From Gentiana macrophylla (taxonomy: Eukaryota > Streptophyta > Magnoliopsida > Gentianales > Gentianaceae), in NCBI GenBank assembly GCA_026214975.1, contig CM047805.1, forward strand, positions 108,681,845 through 108,745,844: a stretch of DNA of 64,000 bases, in the 5' to 3' direction. Below, one piece after another: positions 1-11,735 of the stretch. Below the pieces are notes generated by a model, which was not told where the DNA came from, did no database searches, and worked only from the letters and a program-made list of their open reading frames with translations. Both the position numbers and the translations under genes were made by a program. Position 1 is the first letter of the stretch; each line of letters begins with the position of its first letter.

Positions 1-1
1 T

Positions 2-1424
2 ATACAAACACATGAATCAGCCAAGTCAACCCCACCAGCTAAGACAACACCTCAGCAATTGTCTATTGACACTCCGGTTGATCCTACAACAGTGTTGGAC
101 ACTGGCTCAGCTGCTGCCACACCGGTCAAGGCACCTCTCGGCACAGAGCAAGGGGGAATAGGAGAAACTGCTGCACCACAATTCACCTCTACTCAAGTAC
201 TTGAAGAAGTAGAAGCTGGTGTAGATGTCACTTAACATATAGACATAGGACAACAAATAGAGCCAGAACCAGCTGCTATCCATCACAAATTCACTCAACT
301 AACCACTGGCATATCCAATGAAGCATTTGAAAAAGCAGCAAATCTGCTGGCTGAGGAACTGGAACAACAAGAAATGTATCTCAGATCTATGACTATGGCA
401 TTTAAAGATGAAAGCCACTCCATATAGAAAAGGTTTCAAGCTGTTGCTGAGTACATTGATGCACAGAATATTGTTGTGGAAAGACAAGGTGACTTGATGA
501 AACAGTTAAACCTCAATACCACCAACAATTTTGCAGGACTCAGACAACACATTTCTCAAGAAAATGAGTCCATAGCACTTGCTTTTGGCACCTAGTTTTG
601 AAGTGTAACCCAAAAGTTGACTGAACATGATTCACGGTTCACTTCCATTGAGTCCAAACTGGACACTCTGATTGGTACAACTGAAGCCACAAACAGCATC
701 TTACTGCAACAAAGGGATGATACCGCCAAAAAGAGGGAAAGAAGTAATAAGCCTGAAGAAGGATCAACAGTTAGACCCCAAAATTTCACTAAGGAGCAGC
801 TAAGAGCAAGGGACAGAGAACTAAGAATTCGAAATAAAGCTGAAGAACAGCTAAGAAAAACAAGAGAAGAAAGGGAAAAGATAGCAAATGAACCATGCAT
901 AGGTTTCCTCATCCTATGCAATGAAGAGATGATGATAGAGATAGATCAGCAAACACCTGGATCAAATCAGCAAAAAGGATCAGCAAGCCAACACAGATTC
1001 AGCACTAGAAGAGGTAACACCAGCAGAGGAAGCAACAGCTCCAGATATACTGGTGAAAAGAACATTTCCTACTCACAGATATAGGGAAGAATTTGAGGCT
1101 GAAGTGCTAGATAATGTAAGAGAATTCTTCAGAGTCCAAAACGGTCTGTATCCAAATCAAACGCAAGATGAAGCTTGGGCAGACTGGCTAAGCTATCAGG
1201 ATGAGAGGATGAGAACTGACATGACCAAAATTTACAATGATGTTAAGAGACAGCATGCATCTCTCAACCATAATGCTGGATCCGACTCAACCAACAGACC
1301 AAGTACAGCCATACCCCTCTCTGCAAAAGGACCAAAATATTTGCCCAGTGGACAACAAGAAGATTTAAATTTTATAGGAAAATTCTTCAATCCTATCGGG
1401 AAAATGAACCGACAAGAACAATAG
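2..1424 (+). pseudogene. Envelope-position ORF of element A, C-terminal part, decayed
   Basis: One reading frame runs from base 2 to 1084 with in-frame stops near 233, 425 and 592-600, then continues in a different frame at 1053-1424. The protein is hydrophilic, rich in Q, E, K, S and T, with a predicted coiled-coil style stretch around 610-870 (repeating charged and leucine positions, for example EEQLRKTREEREKI). The segment around 1080-1250 (REEFEAEVLDNVREFF, then a tryptophan-containing WADWLSY motif) resembles the C-terminal end of the matching ORF in element C. No hydrophobic membrane segment is obvious. The position just before the polypurine tract matches the envelope-like third ORF of SIRE-type elements; the function is unknown. 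Confidence 0.6.
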
Positions 1425-1483
1425 GGCCTGTTCAACAATCTCAAGATTCCTTATGTTCAGGCTTATGAGGGTTTGGCATCATC

Positions 1484-1497
1484 AAATAGGGGGAAAT
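1484..1497 (+). other. Polypurine tract of element A
   Basis: AAATAGGGGGAAAT directly precedes the LTR start TGTTAGG. It is the expected plus-strand primer for reverse transcription and fixes the left border of the 3' LTR. Confidence 0.8.
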
Positions 1498-2871
1498 TGT
1501 TAGGAACATTTTATTATGTTTTGATGATGGTCATACTAGCTGTTATAGCAAACCTGTATAAGTCTTTACTTAGAGTCTGACATGTTGTATAAGTTGAGTC
1601 AGACAAGTATTGTACTAGTTGGTAGGATGGCGAAGTAAAACAGATATTCGACAGAGTGAAGCCAGCCTAGTACCAGCAGAGAAGCATGAAGACATTATGG
1701 TCTGACTTATAACCAAGGAAGTCTGTGATGACCTTGGATAAGTCTATGTTATAAATCAAATGATGAATTACACTGTCAAATATGGTGTACACTGATCTCA
1801 ACCCAAATCAAGGATTAGTGAAGTACAAGAAGTACCTGGAAGATTAAAGATAATAACAAAGCAGTAAACCGGCAATGTAAACTGACTATCGGCTGAGTAA
1901 AAATAAAGACAAAGCAGTGAAGGAAGAACCAAACAGCAAAGTCAATAGGATCACTTAACCGTTCAAGGAATGGCCAAGTAAACTTCACTCATTCAGATTT
2001 CAAAAGATGAAGATCGAGTATTAAATGCACAATCAATTGAGGATCAATCAAGGACGGATTTTTGATAAACGTTGGAAGAAAAATCCAATCACTGAAATCA
2101 ATGAGAATATAATTAAGGGGAATCAAGAATTAAATCAAGGATTATTCTCCACATTAAATAGCCAACGGACGGAAATTCAAATCAAGGATTATCAATGCTA
2201 TAAATAGAAAGCATTGACAGACAAGAAAAATAACGATCAAGTCTGATAATATACAAGCAGAAACTCTGTCAAAGTGAAAAACCTTCCATCTGCACTAAAA
2301 GGAAATATCTAGAGATCAACTCAGAAATCAGAACTTCAATTGGAAATCAAGCTCTGAGATTGATCGACAAATATGTGAATCCAATTCATACCAACTGAGG
2401 CAATTGAATCAGATGAATATGAGAAGGAGCTGCAACATTTGTGATAGCTGCTAAAAGATTTGTTCTCAAGGAGCAGTGATGGAGACTGAGTCACTGAAGC
2501 TTTTGAAGCCAGGGAGTGATAGTCTTGAAGATTGTGAAGCTTGTGTAGTCAATGACAATCGTACTATTGTATCTGTGAAAACAATAGTGAATTCCTCCAA
2601 TCATCACAGGAGAAGAGTGGATTAAGGGATTACACCACCCTGAACCACTATAAACCTTTGTGTCTATTTACTTTCAGCAATTTACTTTACAGCACTTTAG
2701 TTCATTACATACTCTATATCTGTGATTGCATAATCTACTTCGAAACAACCTTTTAAGAAGGGACTTATCCACTGCCCAAAAGCTTTTAAATACAAGAAAA
2801 GTTTTTGAAACTCCACTATAGTCATTCACCCCCCCATCTGACAATAGTTTTACCCTTCTCTAGGACCAATA
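1498..2871 (+). repeat. 3' LTR of element A
   Basis: It begins TGTTAGGAACATTTT and ends CCTTCTCTAGGACCAATA, about 1.37 kb, so its terminus is TG...TA rather than TG...CA. A TATA box (TATAAATA, 2199-2206) marks the likely promoter. The C-rich run near 2828-2836 is the counterpart of the TAGAGGGGGGG-GTGAATAAAC block near the ends of the C and D LTRs. No gene is present in this stretch. Confidence 0.75.
2199..2206 (+). promoter_or_regulatory. TATA box of element A LTR
   Basis: TATAAATA in the middle of the LTR, same strand as the element. The LTRs of C and D have a TATA box at a comparable relative place. Confidence 0.55.
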
Positions 2872-4158
2872 GTTTCTAATCCATTGATTCACTGATTGCG
2901 GTGCCATTCTGCTTGAGCGTGAATTTCTCGATCTTTCATTGTTGAATTTTCATGTTTGTCCTTTAGACTGAGAATTTCTGAAACTGAATTTGAAGTGGAT
3001 TTCTTGATAATATCTAACTTAGTATGAACTGAGACATAAGTCTTCTTCTTGTAATCCAAGTATCCGGAGATATGCGACAAAAGACCATTGTAAAATTCCT
3101 TTTGGTTGAGCATAATCTTCAAATTTTCTTGGACTTTGCTTGAATTCTTATTTTGTCAACTTCTCAGTTGGATCATCTTCTTCTTCTTGGATTTTAGACT
3201 GAGTACCATCTTCTATTACCATCTATTGATGATTATCAGTTCCTTCTAGTGCTTTCTGATTGTCAGTTGTCTGATTCTCAACTGGCAATCCTTCCTGCTG
3301 AGTAACAGTTTGCTCTGCTTGCCCTTCAGGTTGAGTGTCTGACTGCAAAAATGTACTCTTTTCCTCTTCCTTCCTTGAATCATCATCGTTACCATCATCT
3401 TTCTTCTTTAAAACTTATTTTGGTATAGATGATGTAACTCGATCTTCTTTTCTGCTCCAGATCCTGGAATCTCTTATAGGATTTGGTGAGAAATTCCACC
3501 ATAGGGAATAATGCAGATAAGTCTTTAACTTCAAGGCTGTCCAAAAACAATTTTTTTCATTCTGCAGAGCATCCTTGAAAGAATCATGAGAATCATCAGT
3601 CTTGAGCTTCATCTTCATTAGATTGAGAATTCTAGTTGGATCGAAGATGTTGTCTGGTTGTTGCCGAGTTATCTGATGTTGAGATAGCTGTTGCTCTTCA
3701 TCAATGTCCATAACAGAAACTTGTTTCTCTGATGTCTGCTTCTTGTGAGAAATGTCTTCAGCAACCTGACTGACCTCAGTTATCAGTTGTTGTTTCCCTC
3801 TCAGTTGATGCTAACTGACTTGAAGTACCTGGGAACAAGCGTCTTCCAACTAATTTTTCCTTCCGCTTGACTCCTTTGTGTTCAGCTATTTGCTGAGACA
3901 CAGTTTTCTTATTGGCTTCCGGTTAGGAAGTCTTCATCCTTGAACTTACAACTGCTGCAATTTTCTCGGTGGTTGTAGATGCAGTTGCAGTTTGTTCTAG
4001 CTTCTTCCCATCACTGATTCTCTCCAAATAATGCTGAACAATTCCACTGACTGTCTTCTTCAGTCAAAATCTTCCATCAGTTTGTCTTCTTTTAGCTTAG
4101 GCTTTGCTGACACTTGCTACTTTAGCTAAGTATTTCTGCATGATCTGATTGAGTACAT
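2872..4158 (-). pseudogene. Fragment B: remnant of an envelope-position ORF
   Basis: Minus-strand open pieces at 3415-3711 and 2889-3122, plus degenerate sequence up to 4158, read as the middle of the same hydrophilic ORF seen in element C. The piece containing DPTRILNLMKMKLK followed by YLHYSLWWNF aligns in pattern with a C segment reading DPNIKKIQDYFAWQFGFY. Near 4100-4158 the strand reads NQIMQKYLAKVASVSKA, close to a block that follows the N-terminal domain of C. Several stops interrupt it. Element C inserted at its upstream end (TACAT at 4154-4158), so its N-terminal part should lie beyond the far end of C, outside the window. Confidence 0.5.
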
Positions 4159-5821
4159 TGTTGGTCCCTTGAAAAGGCTTTGGTTAAGTTTAGAGGGGGG
4201 TGAATAAACTTAACACTTAAAACTTTTGGAGTTAACAAACTCCGCAAGGTCAGTAGCTTGGAGACTGGTCAGTAGTCTGCTGACTATTGATGTTACTAAA
4301 TTTGTTGCAGTGGAATATATTCAAATTAAGCCTTATGACTCGTTGTTAGAAATATGATACTAAGTATTAGACACTCAGTAGTGTAAGTGTGTGCTTCAGT
4401 TCCTTGCTTCTGTAAGATGATGTGCCATAAGAAAGAAGGCCGAGAACCCAAAGAGGCATCAAGCACATTATATACTAAATGCGAAAGTAAGTGGCAGAGA
4501 TTTTATAGTGGTTCCAGGTGGTGTAATCCTGTCAGTCAACTCTTCTCCTGTGATGTTGGAGGAAATTCACTAGAGATCTTTGAGGTTGCAGTTACAAAAA
4601 TCCCTAAGTTGTCTTTCCTTCACCAATAACTATGGCTTCACAAACTGAATATTTGAAACAGATAGGATTGCTGCTCCAAAGTATTCCATTGGTCCTTGAA
4701 GTGTAGGATTGCCACTTCACCAGCTCCACCACAAACAACAGTTCTTGACACCTAAGTGCTTCTCTGTCTTCAGCAGGTTTCTTGTAAAAGAAAGTTTGAA
4801 TCAAATGAATGATTCAATAGTCAAGCAGCTTGATGTCTTCAAGTGTATGAACTTTATGTAACTTGATAGCAGGTTACACTTGAAGAGTTTTCTAGATCAG
4901 TAGCTTTAAGTTCTGTGTATGTCAGCAGGGTGAATTTCTTCATAAAAACTTGATAGCTCAGAACAGTTTGTTATTTTTCATCATTTGTATCTGAATTAGG
5001 AGTCCTCTATTTATAGGTGAGAATCCTGTGACTTATGTTTGATATTCAAACATAGCCATTTCAGATTTGTCCTCATCTTGACTTGCATTCTGTCCATGTA
5101 CATAGTACTGACACTGTCAATCTGCTTTTTGATAGTTTGTAGTATGTCCACTCTTTGACTTGTGTCCATTGGTTAATCCTCTGAATCTTTCCAACGTTCT
5201 TTTAATCTTGGCCATTGATTTGTTAACAATATAAAGGCTTGTAATCCATCTTTATCCTTGTAATCTTCCAATGTAACCTTTGATTAAATCGAGATTTATA
5301 TTCAGCAGATACCTGTGTATATTAGTCTACTGATGTTCATGTCAGTCAGCTGTGTTTATGAAACACTTCAGCTGACTGCTTTTCATCTAACTTTTTATTA
5401 TGAAGTTAGATTACACCATTTTGATCATAACTATGTTCCAAACACCACTTAACATATGGAACTTAGACCTTGAACACAAGGTATATGTAATCAGTTTAGG
5501 TCATCACAAACTTTCCTAAATTCTGATTCCATACCCTTGTCTTTAAATACTAAGTTTGATCCCTTAGCCTTCAATAACTGAGTTTGAACCTCACCTTCGA
5601 GTCAAAGAGGTTCTTAACTAGTCTCTCGACCTAGCTACCTTTCTTGACCTAGAGCAGTGTCATTGATAAAGTCGGTGACCTAATTACAATGCTTGTTTGA
5701 TCAAACCTATACAAAGATCAAACTCTAATAAACCTATACATTTTGATCTAGACATCTTTTTGACTTTGCTCTATAACAGCTAGTCTGGCACTCATCATTA
5801 AAACTGAAAATAAGTCCAACA
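4159..5821 (-). repeat. 3' LTR of element C
   Basis: On the + strand it runs TGTTGGTCCC to AAGTCCAACA (1663 bp), so on its own strand it is TG...CA. It matches the partial 5' LTR from 63551 over the first part, with differences: the 5' copy has extra AGTAGTCTGCTGAC units, and this copy carries a different segment near 4430-4470. A reverse-strand TATA box (TATAAATA) lies at 5008-5015. No gene is present. Confidence 0.85.
5008..5015 (-). promoter_or_regulatory. TATA box of element C LTR
   Basis: TATAAATA on the minus strand within the LTR, the likely core promoter by analogy with other Copia LTRs. Confidence 0.5.
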
Positions 5822-5837
5822 ATTTCCCACTTTTTAG
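5822..5837 (-). other. Polypurine tract of element C
   Basis: Minus strand CTAAAAAGTGGGAAAT immediately before the LTR start TGTTGGACTT. From here to 6017 there is short non-coding sequence. Confidence 0.75.
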
Positions 5838-6017
5838 TGATTATGCCAATACACTCCTTACAGCAAAGCAAAAAGATAAAAACAAAAGCAGAACAAATTT
5901 AGTCATTTCGCATTATAATCATATTTGTTCAACATTGTTACAAACTAGAATCTGCAGAAAGGAATAAACTATGTATGTATGCTGATCTAGTTCCTGTCTT
6001 TGTCTTGCTCTTTCTTC

Positions 6018-9000
6018 TCATAAAAACTCCTTGATTTCTCTGACTACATCCTGTATCCACTGATTTTCAATTGGGGAAAAGTCAACCCAATGATTCAGAT
6101 ATTTCCACCACTTCCAGGCTTCTGGAAGAGTTAATCTTATATTGTGAACATTGAAGCCATGTCCCATGTAGAAGTGTTTGAATTCATCCAGTGAACTCCT
6201 TGCTGATTGAACAGTTCCCATTATACCTCTTCCACCTCTGACTCCTCTTCCACCTCTAGTAGAATCTCTCATAGCTTTGACCCTTGTTTCCCAAAGCTTC
6301 ATTCCCAAAAAGTAATCCAGACCCTCAAAATATCCCATGCGATTATAAGGTTTTTTCTTTCCATAGTACAGCTGCTTATACGCCTTCAAGAGGTCATCAG
6401 TCAACTGAACTCTGCCACGTGCAAAGTTCCTGATCTCATTAGTATCATCCTCCCATTTTTTCTTTGCAGATATCCTTTCAGCTTCCTTTGCTTCTGCTGT
6501 AAGGCCCTCTTCCCCTTTATTGACATCATCAATAAACCGGACAGTAGACCATGAACACTCTCCTGTGTGATCACTAAGTTAGCAAGTTGACCTTCCATTA
6601 TCTCTGTCCTTGTGTAAACTGCAGTGATTCTACCTTCCATAGTTTGTTCCAGCAGAGTTAACCTCTCAGTAACCTTAGGATCCAATGCAGCAGGTTGAGG
6701 TGTTTCAGCAGGGTTAGCCACAGCTGGCTTGGATGTGTCAGTAAGTTTGTCAAGATTTTTGTGTAAAGAGGCAAATTGTTCATTCAATAATTTATCTCTA
6801 TGGGTATTGCCTTGTTTTATGCCTCTCACATCTTCGGTCAAGTGAGCAAGTGCATACTGAGTGGAAGTGATGTTGGATGCAACTGTTTCAGTAGTTCTCC
6901 CTCTATTTTCCACCAGATTGACCAAGTCTTCAAATCTATGTTCTTGTCTATTCAACTGAGCTCTCATCTGTGTGATATCATCCCTCACAGCTTTCAATTC
7001 ATTCAAAACATATTCTGGTACTACACCAGCCACACCTCCAGCCATATGTCCAGCAAACTCATTTGCAGGCTCTTCAACATTGTAATGTGCCCTTTGAGTG
7101 CTGACAACCAAGGATCCTGTCCTATCCCATCCAGCAGGGTCAAGACCTTCTTCAATTACATCTCCCAAGATGTCTTCAAAGATAGGGTCTTGTGCAGGTT
7201 GAAGTTCCAAAACATGTTCCTCCTCAAATATTGGTACATGTGCCTGTTGAGGTTCTTCAGCAACTTCTTCTTCCTCGAGGCACCTGGAATTCCTTATCAC
7301 TGAAGTCATAATCCAGCAGATGTTCATTATCATCAACAACAATCTACTGACTATCCTTGCCTTCAATAGCTTTAGGTTCAGTGGACTGTACTACACTGAC
7401 AGGTGTTTCAGCAACCTGTTCTATAACAATCTCTTCAACTTGTTCCTCCAAACCATTGTAAGTTCCAACCTTTGTCCAGGTGCTGTCTGATCCTCAGCAG
7501 CCTGTACCTTCTATTCCAACTTGTATTCAGGTGCTGTTTGCGACTCAGCAACCTAACCACCTCTTCAACAGGAGATTGAGGGAATATAGCATCATTCTCC
7601 TCTATTACTCCTCTAGCATCTACAACCTTTTGCAACTGATCTGCAACTTGTGACAAGGTTTCTTGAGTGTCAAACCACTCCTAATACTGATTTGAATCTT
7701 CTGAACTTTCAGCGGCTTCTTCAAATACAAAAACATCATCAAGAAAAAATATGATGGCCTCTTCCAAAGATGTTGCTACAGCAAGCTGTTCTTCTAAATC
7801 TTCATTAACAATAGCTCCCAGCTCTTCATTTAATAAGTCAGCCTGCTGAATCTCTGGATGTATGTCAGACTCCACAAAGAACAAGGTGTCAGATATACTG
7901 ACCATCCTGTTGTCTCTAAGATTTACTCTATCATTGATTAAAGCTTCCAGATCATCTACGGTCAAATCCTTCATATCTTCAACCACGTTACTAGTCTGTT
8001 GTCCTCATCAAACTTACCAGCATCAGCAGATTGATCTGCTGTATTATATTTGGATCCATGTCCTACCTTCTCAATAGGTCTTTCAAATGCAGTGCCAGTG
8101 GATTGTCCTGGGAAAGAAGGGTTATCATCATCAGAATCAGAAGATGATGTATCATCATCAGGTCCAGAGTGTGGTTCATTTATCTTGATGCTTGCACTCC
8201 GTTTTTCACTTTCAATGAGATCCAACAGCCTTACTTGTAACTCAGATGTATCAATTTACCCAAGTATGTTCTCTACACCCAAATTATTAAATGACCACTC
8301 TTCAAAGTCAGTCATTGGCTCTGCAGCTGATTTCTGTCTCTTATAAAAACCAAATTGCCAAGCAAAGTAGTCCTGAATTTTCTTGATGTTAGGATCTACT
8401 TTTTCTTTCATTGACTTCTTCTCTTTTCTTTCAAAAGGCATTGTTGGCCTTCTTGGTGCGGATTGCTCAGCTTGTTGTCCTCCAAAGGCTTTAACAAGAT
8501 AGGCCAATGTATCCAAAGCATATACAAATAGGTCAGTAGATTCTTCAGATGGTACATTTGTCCCTTCTACCTCCAACTGTTCCACAATAGGTTCCCCCGA
8601 CTTGTTTGTGTATCAGTAGGGTCTATAGCAGTGTGTTGTTCCCCCGAGTTGTTACATCCACAACAGGGTTAGGAACAGGTCCAACAATTTCCACTGAAGG
8701 GTTAGGTGTAGCAGTCTGCTGTAATTCTTCAGTTTGTTGTTCAACAACAACCTCTCTGGCCTCAATAGGCTCATCACCTTGTATAGGTGTTTCCTCAACA
8801 ACATCTTCAGCTTCCTTTTGGGCCACCAAAACCCTTAACTCTTTTCCTTTACCATGCTTCTTCTTTTTCACAACCTCTTTCATCCTATTTGCAGGTATTT
8901 CATCTTCAAGATTCTTAGCCGCTTTCCTCTACCTTGAATCTTCCTTTAATTGCTCTCTCAAAATTTCAGCAGTAGTTTTCTTTTTGGCTCCAAAGAGTCT

Positions 9001-9955
9001 CAAGACCTCAACATCAATTGGGGCTTGATGATTCAAGCAGATCTACCGATTCTCGCCTTGTCTTCATAGGCTTTAACAACTCAGTAATCTTCCTAGTATC
9101 AGCAGCCTTTCTCTTCTTAACAGCCTTCTTAGGTGTAGCAGGTTGTGCAACTTGTTTAACCTGCTCACCACCAGCATCATCATCTCCATCACTGTCACTT
9201 TCAGTCCTTTCAGTATCCAAATCCTCATCATCATCCAAACCATGGATGAGATAACTGATTTCCTTTTTATATATGGACTTGTTGTTCTTTTCAGGTGGCA
9301 CATTAGCAATCTGCAAGTGGTTCAGCAGGGCCTGCACCATCAAACCCAAAGGTAGAGTGTTGGACTTCCTGGTTCCCTCTCTGTCCTCTGTAATCACCTT
9401 CTTCATTTATTGGACAAAGAATCCTGGCCAATCAAACTTCATACTCTTGCATATAATTATCAGCAGGTCAATCTTGTGTCCTGACAGTGTATCAAGGCTT
9501 CCACTGAATCCCAGAACGTTCTTAGCAATAATCTTACTCAGCAGATTATACTCCGTTTTTATGTGCTTCACATTTATACTCACTTTTGATTTAATGGAAT
9601 TGTTGGTCTTTATTGCATCAACAAACTCCGATCTTGATAGCCCCATAGATTCAGGATTGGTAGGAGCACCATTACCAGGTCCAAATCCAAAAACTTCCCT
9701 CAGCAGGTTTGAAGAAATCTCAATCTCCTGACCATTTACATTGGTAGTAAATGCCTCTCTATCATCTCTAATCACTATATTTCTCCAGAAATTTGTAACA
9801 TTATTATAAGAGATGCTTTCCAATCTCAGATTAAGAACATCATCTAGCCCTTCAACAACGAAACCTCTGACACTTTGGCTCATTCCAATATGAACATCAC
9901 CTTTATCTTGGAATTTTGAAAAAAATGAAGAGAAAGCTTTCAAATCTGTGTTCAC
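6018..9955 (-). pseudogene. Envelope-position ORF of element C, full length but broken
   Basis: A long minus-strand coding remnant downstream of RNase H. It starts at 9955, or a little upstream. The N-terminal 180 residues (to 9407) include FTTNVNGQEIEISSNLLREV, similar to the domain annotated as putative plant transposon protein (PF20167-like, from memory), also present in D. A single in-frame stop at 9407-9409 separates it from 9014-9406, a K/R- and D/E-rich segment with KKAVKKRKA, possibly a nuclear signal. More pieces follow with frame changes (8623-8883, 8256-8585, 7681-8225, 6401-7366, 6018-6404). The 6401-7366 piece has heptad-like leucines (coiled coil), and the last piece has a GGRGVRGGRG run. 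I see no convincing transmembrane segment, so calling it an envelope is by position only. Confidence 0.65.
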
Positions 9956-10460
9956 ACTGTATATCTTCAGAGAAAAATCGATCTGAGAGTGTATGTAATG
10001 TCTCTGTGTATAGTTCTGTATATAAAGAGAAAAGTAGTGGGTAGTAACTGTCAGATAATACTGTACACGTACTGTAGCATTTGACCACGTTTACAGTTGG
10101 ACTGAATGTGATGTTGCCACGTGTCCCACTAATTGATCCCATAAAGTTGTAACCGTTGGATATTTGTAACTGCAGTTATAAAGATAAGAATAATATCCAA
10201 TTACTGTTGACTTTCAGTTAAGTTTGACTGTCTTGTAACGTATAACTATGTAGGCTTGTTTTTAGTAGACTTGGGGTCAGCAGCCTGCTGATAAGGTTAC
10301 TCTGTTGATCTTTAAAAAGACTAGTTTTGTCCAACTGATAATACAATATGAAGTTTAATACCAATGACTGATCTGTCAAGTGAGCTCACCCAACAGGACA
10401 TAGACCAATCACCTTGGCAACTTCATTTGCTCAATTGTCCAAACTATTTAAGTACATGGA
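9956..10460 (-). other. Non-coding spacer of element C between pol and the extra ORF
   Basis: This was continuous with 33035-33131 before D inserted. It carries one copy (about 10357-10420) of a direct repeat whose second copy is at about 33036-33105; the shared core is AAGTGAGCTCACCCAACA. The ATGGA at 10456-10460 is the left target-site copy of D. No gene is seen. Confidence 0.6.
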
Positions 10461-11735
10461 TGTTGGTCCCTTGGAAAGGCTAACACAAGTTTAGAGGGGG
10501 GGTGAATAAACTTGTCACCAAAACCTTTTCCTGAACTGGAATAACCCCAGGAACTGAGTTTCTTTGAAACTCAAACTAATGATCATCTCAGTTTTGTTCC
10601 TGTCCTGTAACTTGTGCGGAGTTCAGCTAACTCAACTAAGTATAAGTCAATACTGACTTATATTTAGTCTTGTTAACTGGCAGCGGATAAGACTAGCCTT
10701 TAGATAATAACAGTTCGTTGACTTGGTATAACCGTGAGAATTAGATAATCAAGATTGTAAAGAAGTAAATAAAAAAGTAAATGCGTAAAGTAAATAAGAC
10801 AAGTATTATAGAGGTTCCAGGTGGTGTAATCATGTACGTCCTCTCTTCCCCTATGATCCGGAGGAATATTCCACTAGAACTTCTTTGAGATGGCCCGATT
10901 ACAAAGAGTCCTAAACTGATAGTCCTTGACTAATCCCTAACTTCACTATCTAAACACTTGTAGAAAAGGTAGGATTGCTGCTCTTCAACTGTTTGAAGAC
11001 TGGTCCTTGAAGGGTAGAATTGCCTCTTCACCAGCTCATCACAATCACAGTCTTCCTGACTGCACTCAACTGTCCTTCACACCGTCTTGGCATTTCACAG
11101 TCTAACCCTTTGATAAATTCAAAGTTGAGACTTGAATCAATAACTATGATTCAATTGTGATTAGAGCTTTTCTTTTGAATGAATAAATTTAATACAGATC
11201 TGAATTTATTCAACAGATAGGTTCTTGATTTTGCTTGAGTGTGCTTGGATACTTGAAGAAATTTTCTTGATCTTGCAATTTAGCACTTAGCAGGAATTCT
11301 TTCGAAAATGGCTTTCCCCCTTAATTAAATCTTTTCTTGACTAGATAGATTTTCTTTTTAATTCCTCCTGCTCTTTTTTTCTTCTTGTTGTATATGTATC
11401 TATTTATAGGGGTTTGTTTTTCCTGCTTGAATGTTGTAACGGCTATAATTTGTGACCATTCTGATTTGTCAGTAGTTCATCCAATAAAATCGCTTCCTTT
11501 ACAACGTTCGACTGTACGATCAATTTTGGATGACTGACATATAAAACTGAGTATCCTTATCAGTTTTATACTTGTCAGTTTCTTGACTGACTTGAAGTGT
11601 TAACTGATATTTTACTCTTCTTTAAATATTAGTACTCCAGTTTCATCTGATTATAGTTGACTCAATCAGAGTACACCATGACTCATTGTCATCGAAGAAC
11701 TCATTGTCCTTATGATTCTTAGGTCTTCATACAAG
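10461..11735 (-). repeat. 3' LTR of element D, part distal to the element E insertion
   Basis: Contains the LTR terminus TGTTGGTCCC (as read on +) and matches 31290-32574 closely. A minus-strand TATA box is at 11401-11408. It breaks off at ACAAG (11731-11735), the target site of E, where the intact 5' LTR reads AAAAG. Confidence 0.9.

Larger units (their letters stand above)
1..2871 (+). mobile_element. Element A: 3' part of a Ty1/Copia (SIRE/Maximus-like) retrotransposon
   Basis: This is the right-hand end of a + strand LTR element whose start lies outside the window. It holds, in order, a decayed ORF of the kind found after pol in elements C and D, a purine-rich tract ending GGGGGAAAT, and a 3' LTR. 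The tract and LTR start have the same design as in D (AAAAAGGGGGAAAT then TGTTGG), and the LTR ends GGACCAATA where C and D end GGGACCAACA. Assignment to Copia rests on that similarity, because no pol is visible here. The direct-repeat flank cannot be checked because the 5' end is missing. Confidence 0.8.

Noticed and set aside
8050..9731. Plus-strand frames of 70-152 codons opposite the C extra ORF
   Set aside because: Antisense shadows; no motif, and the minus strand shows homology to D.
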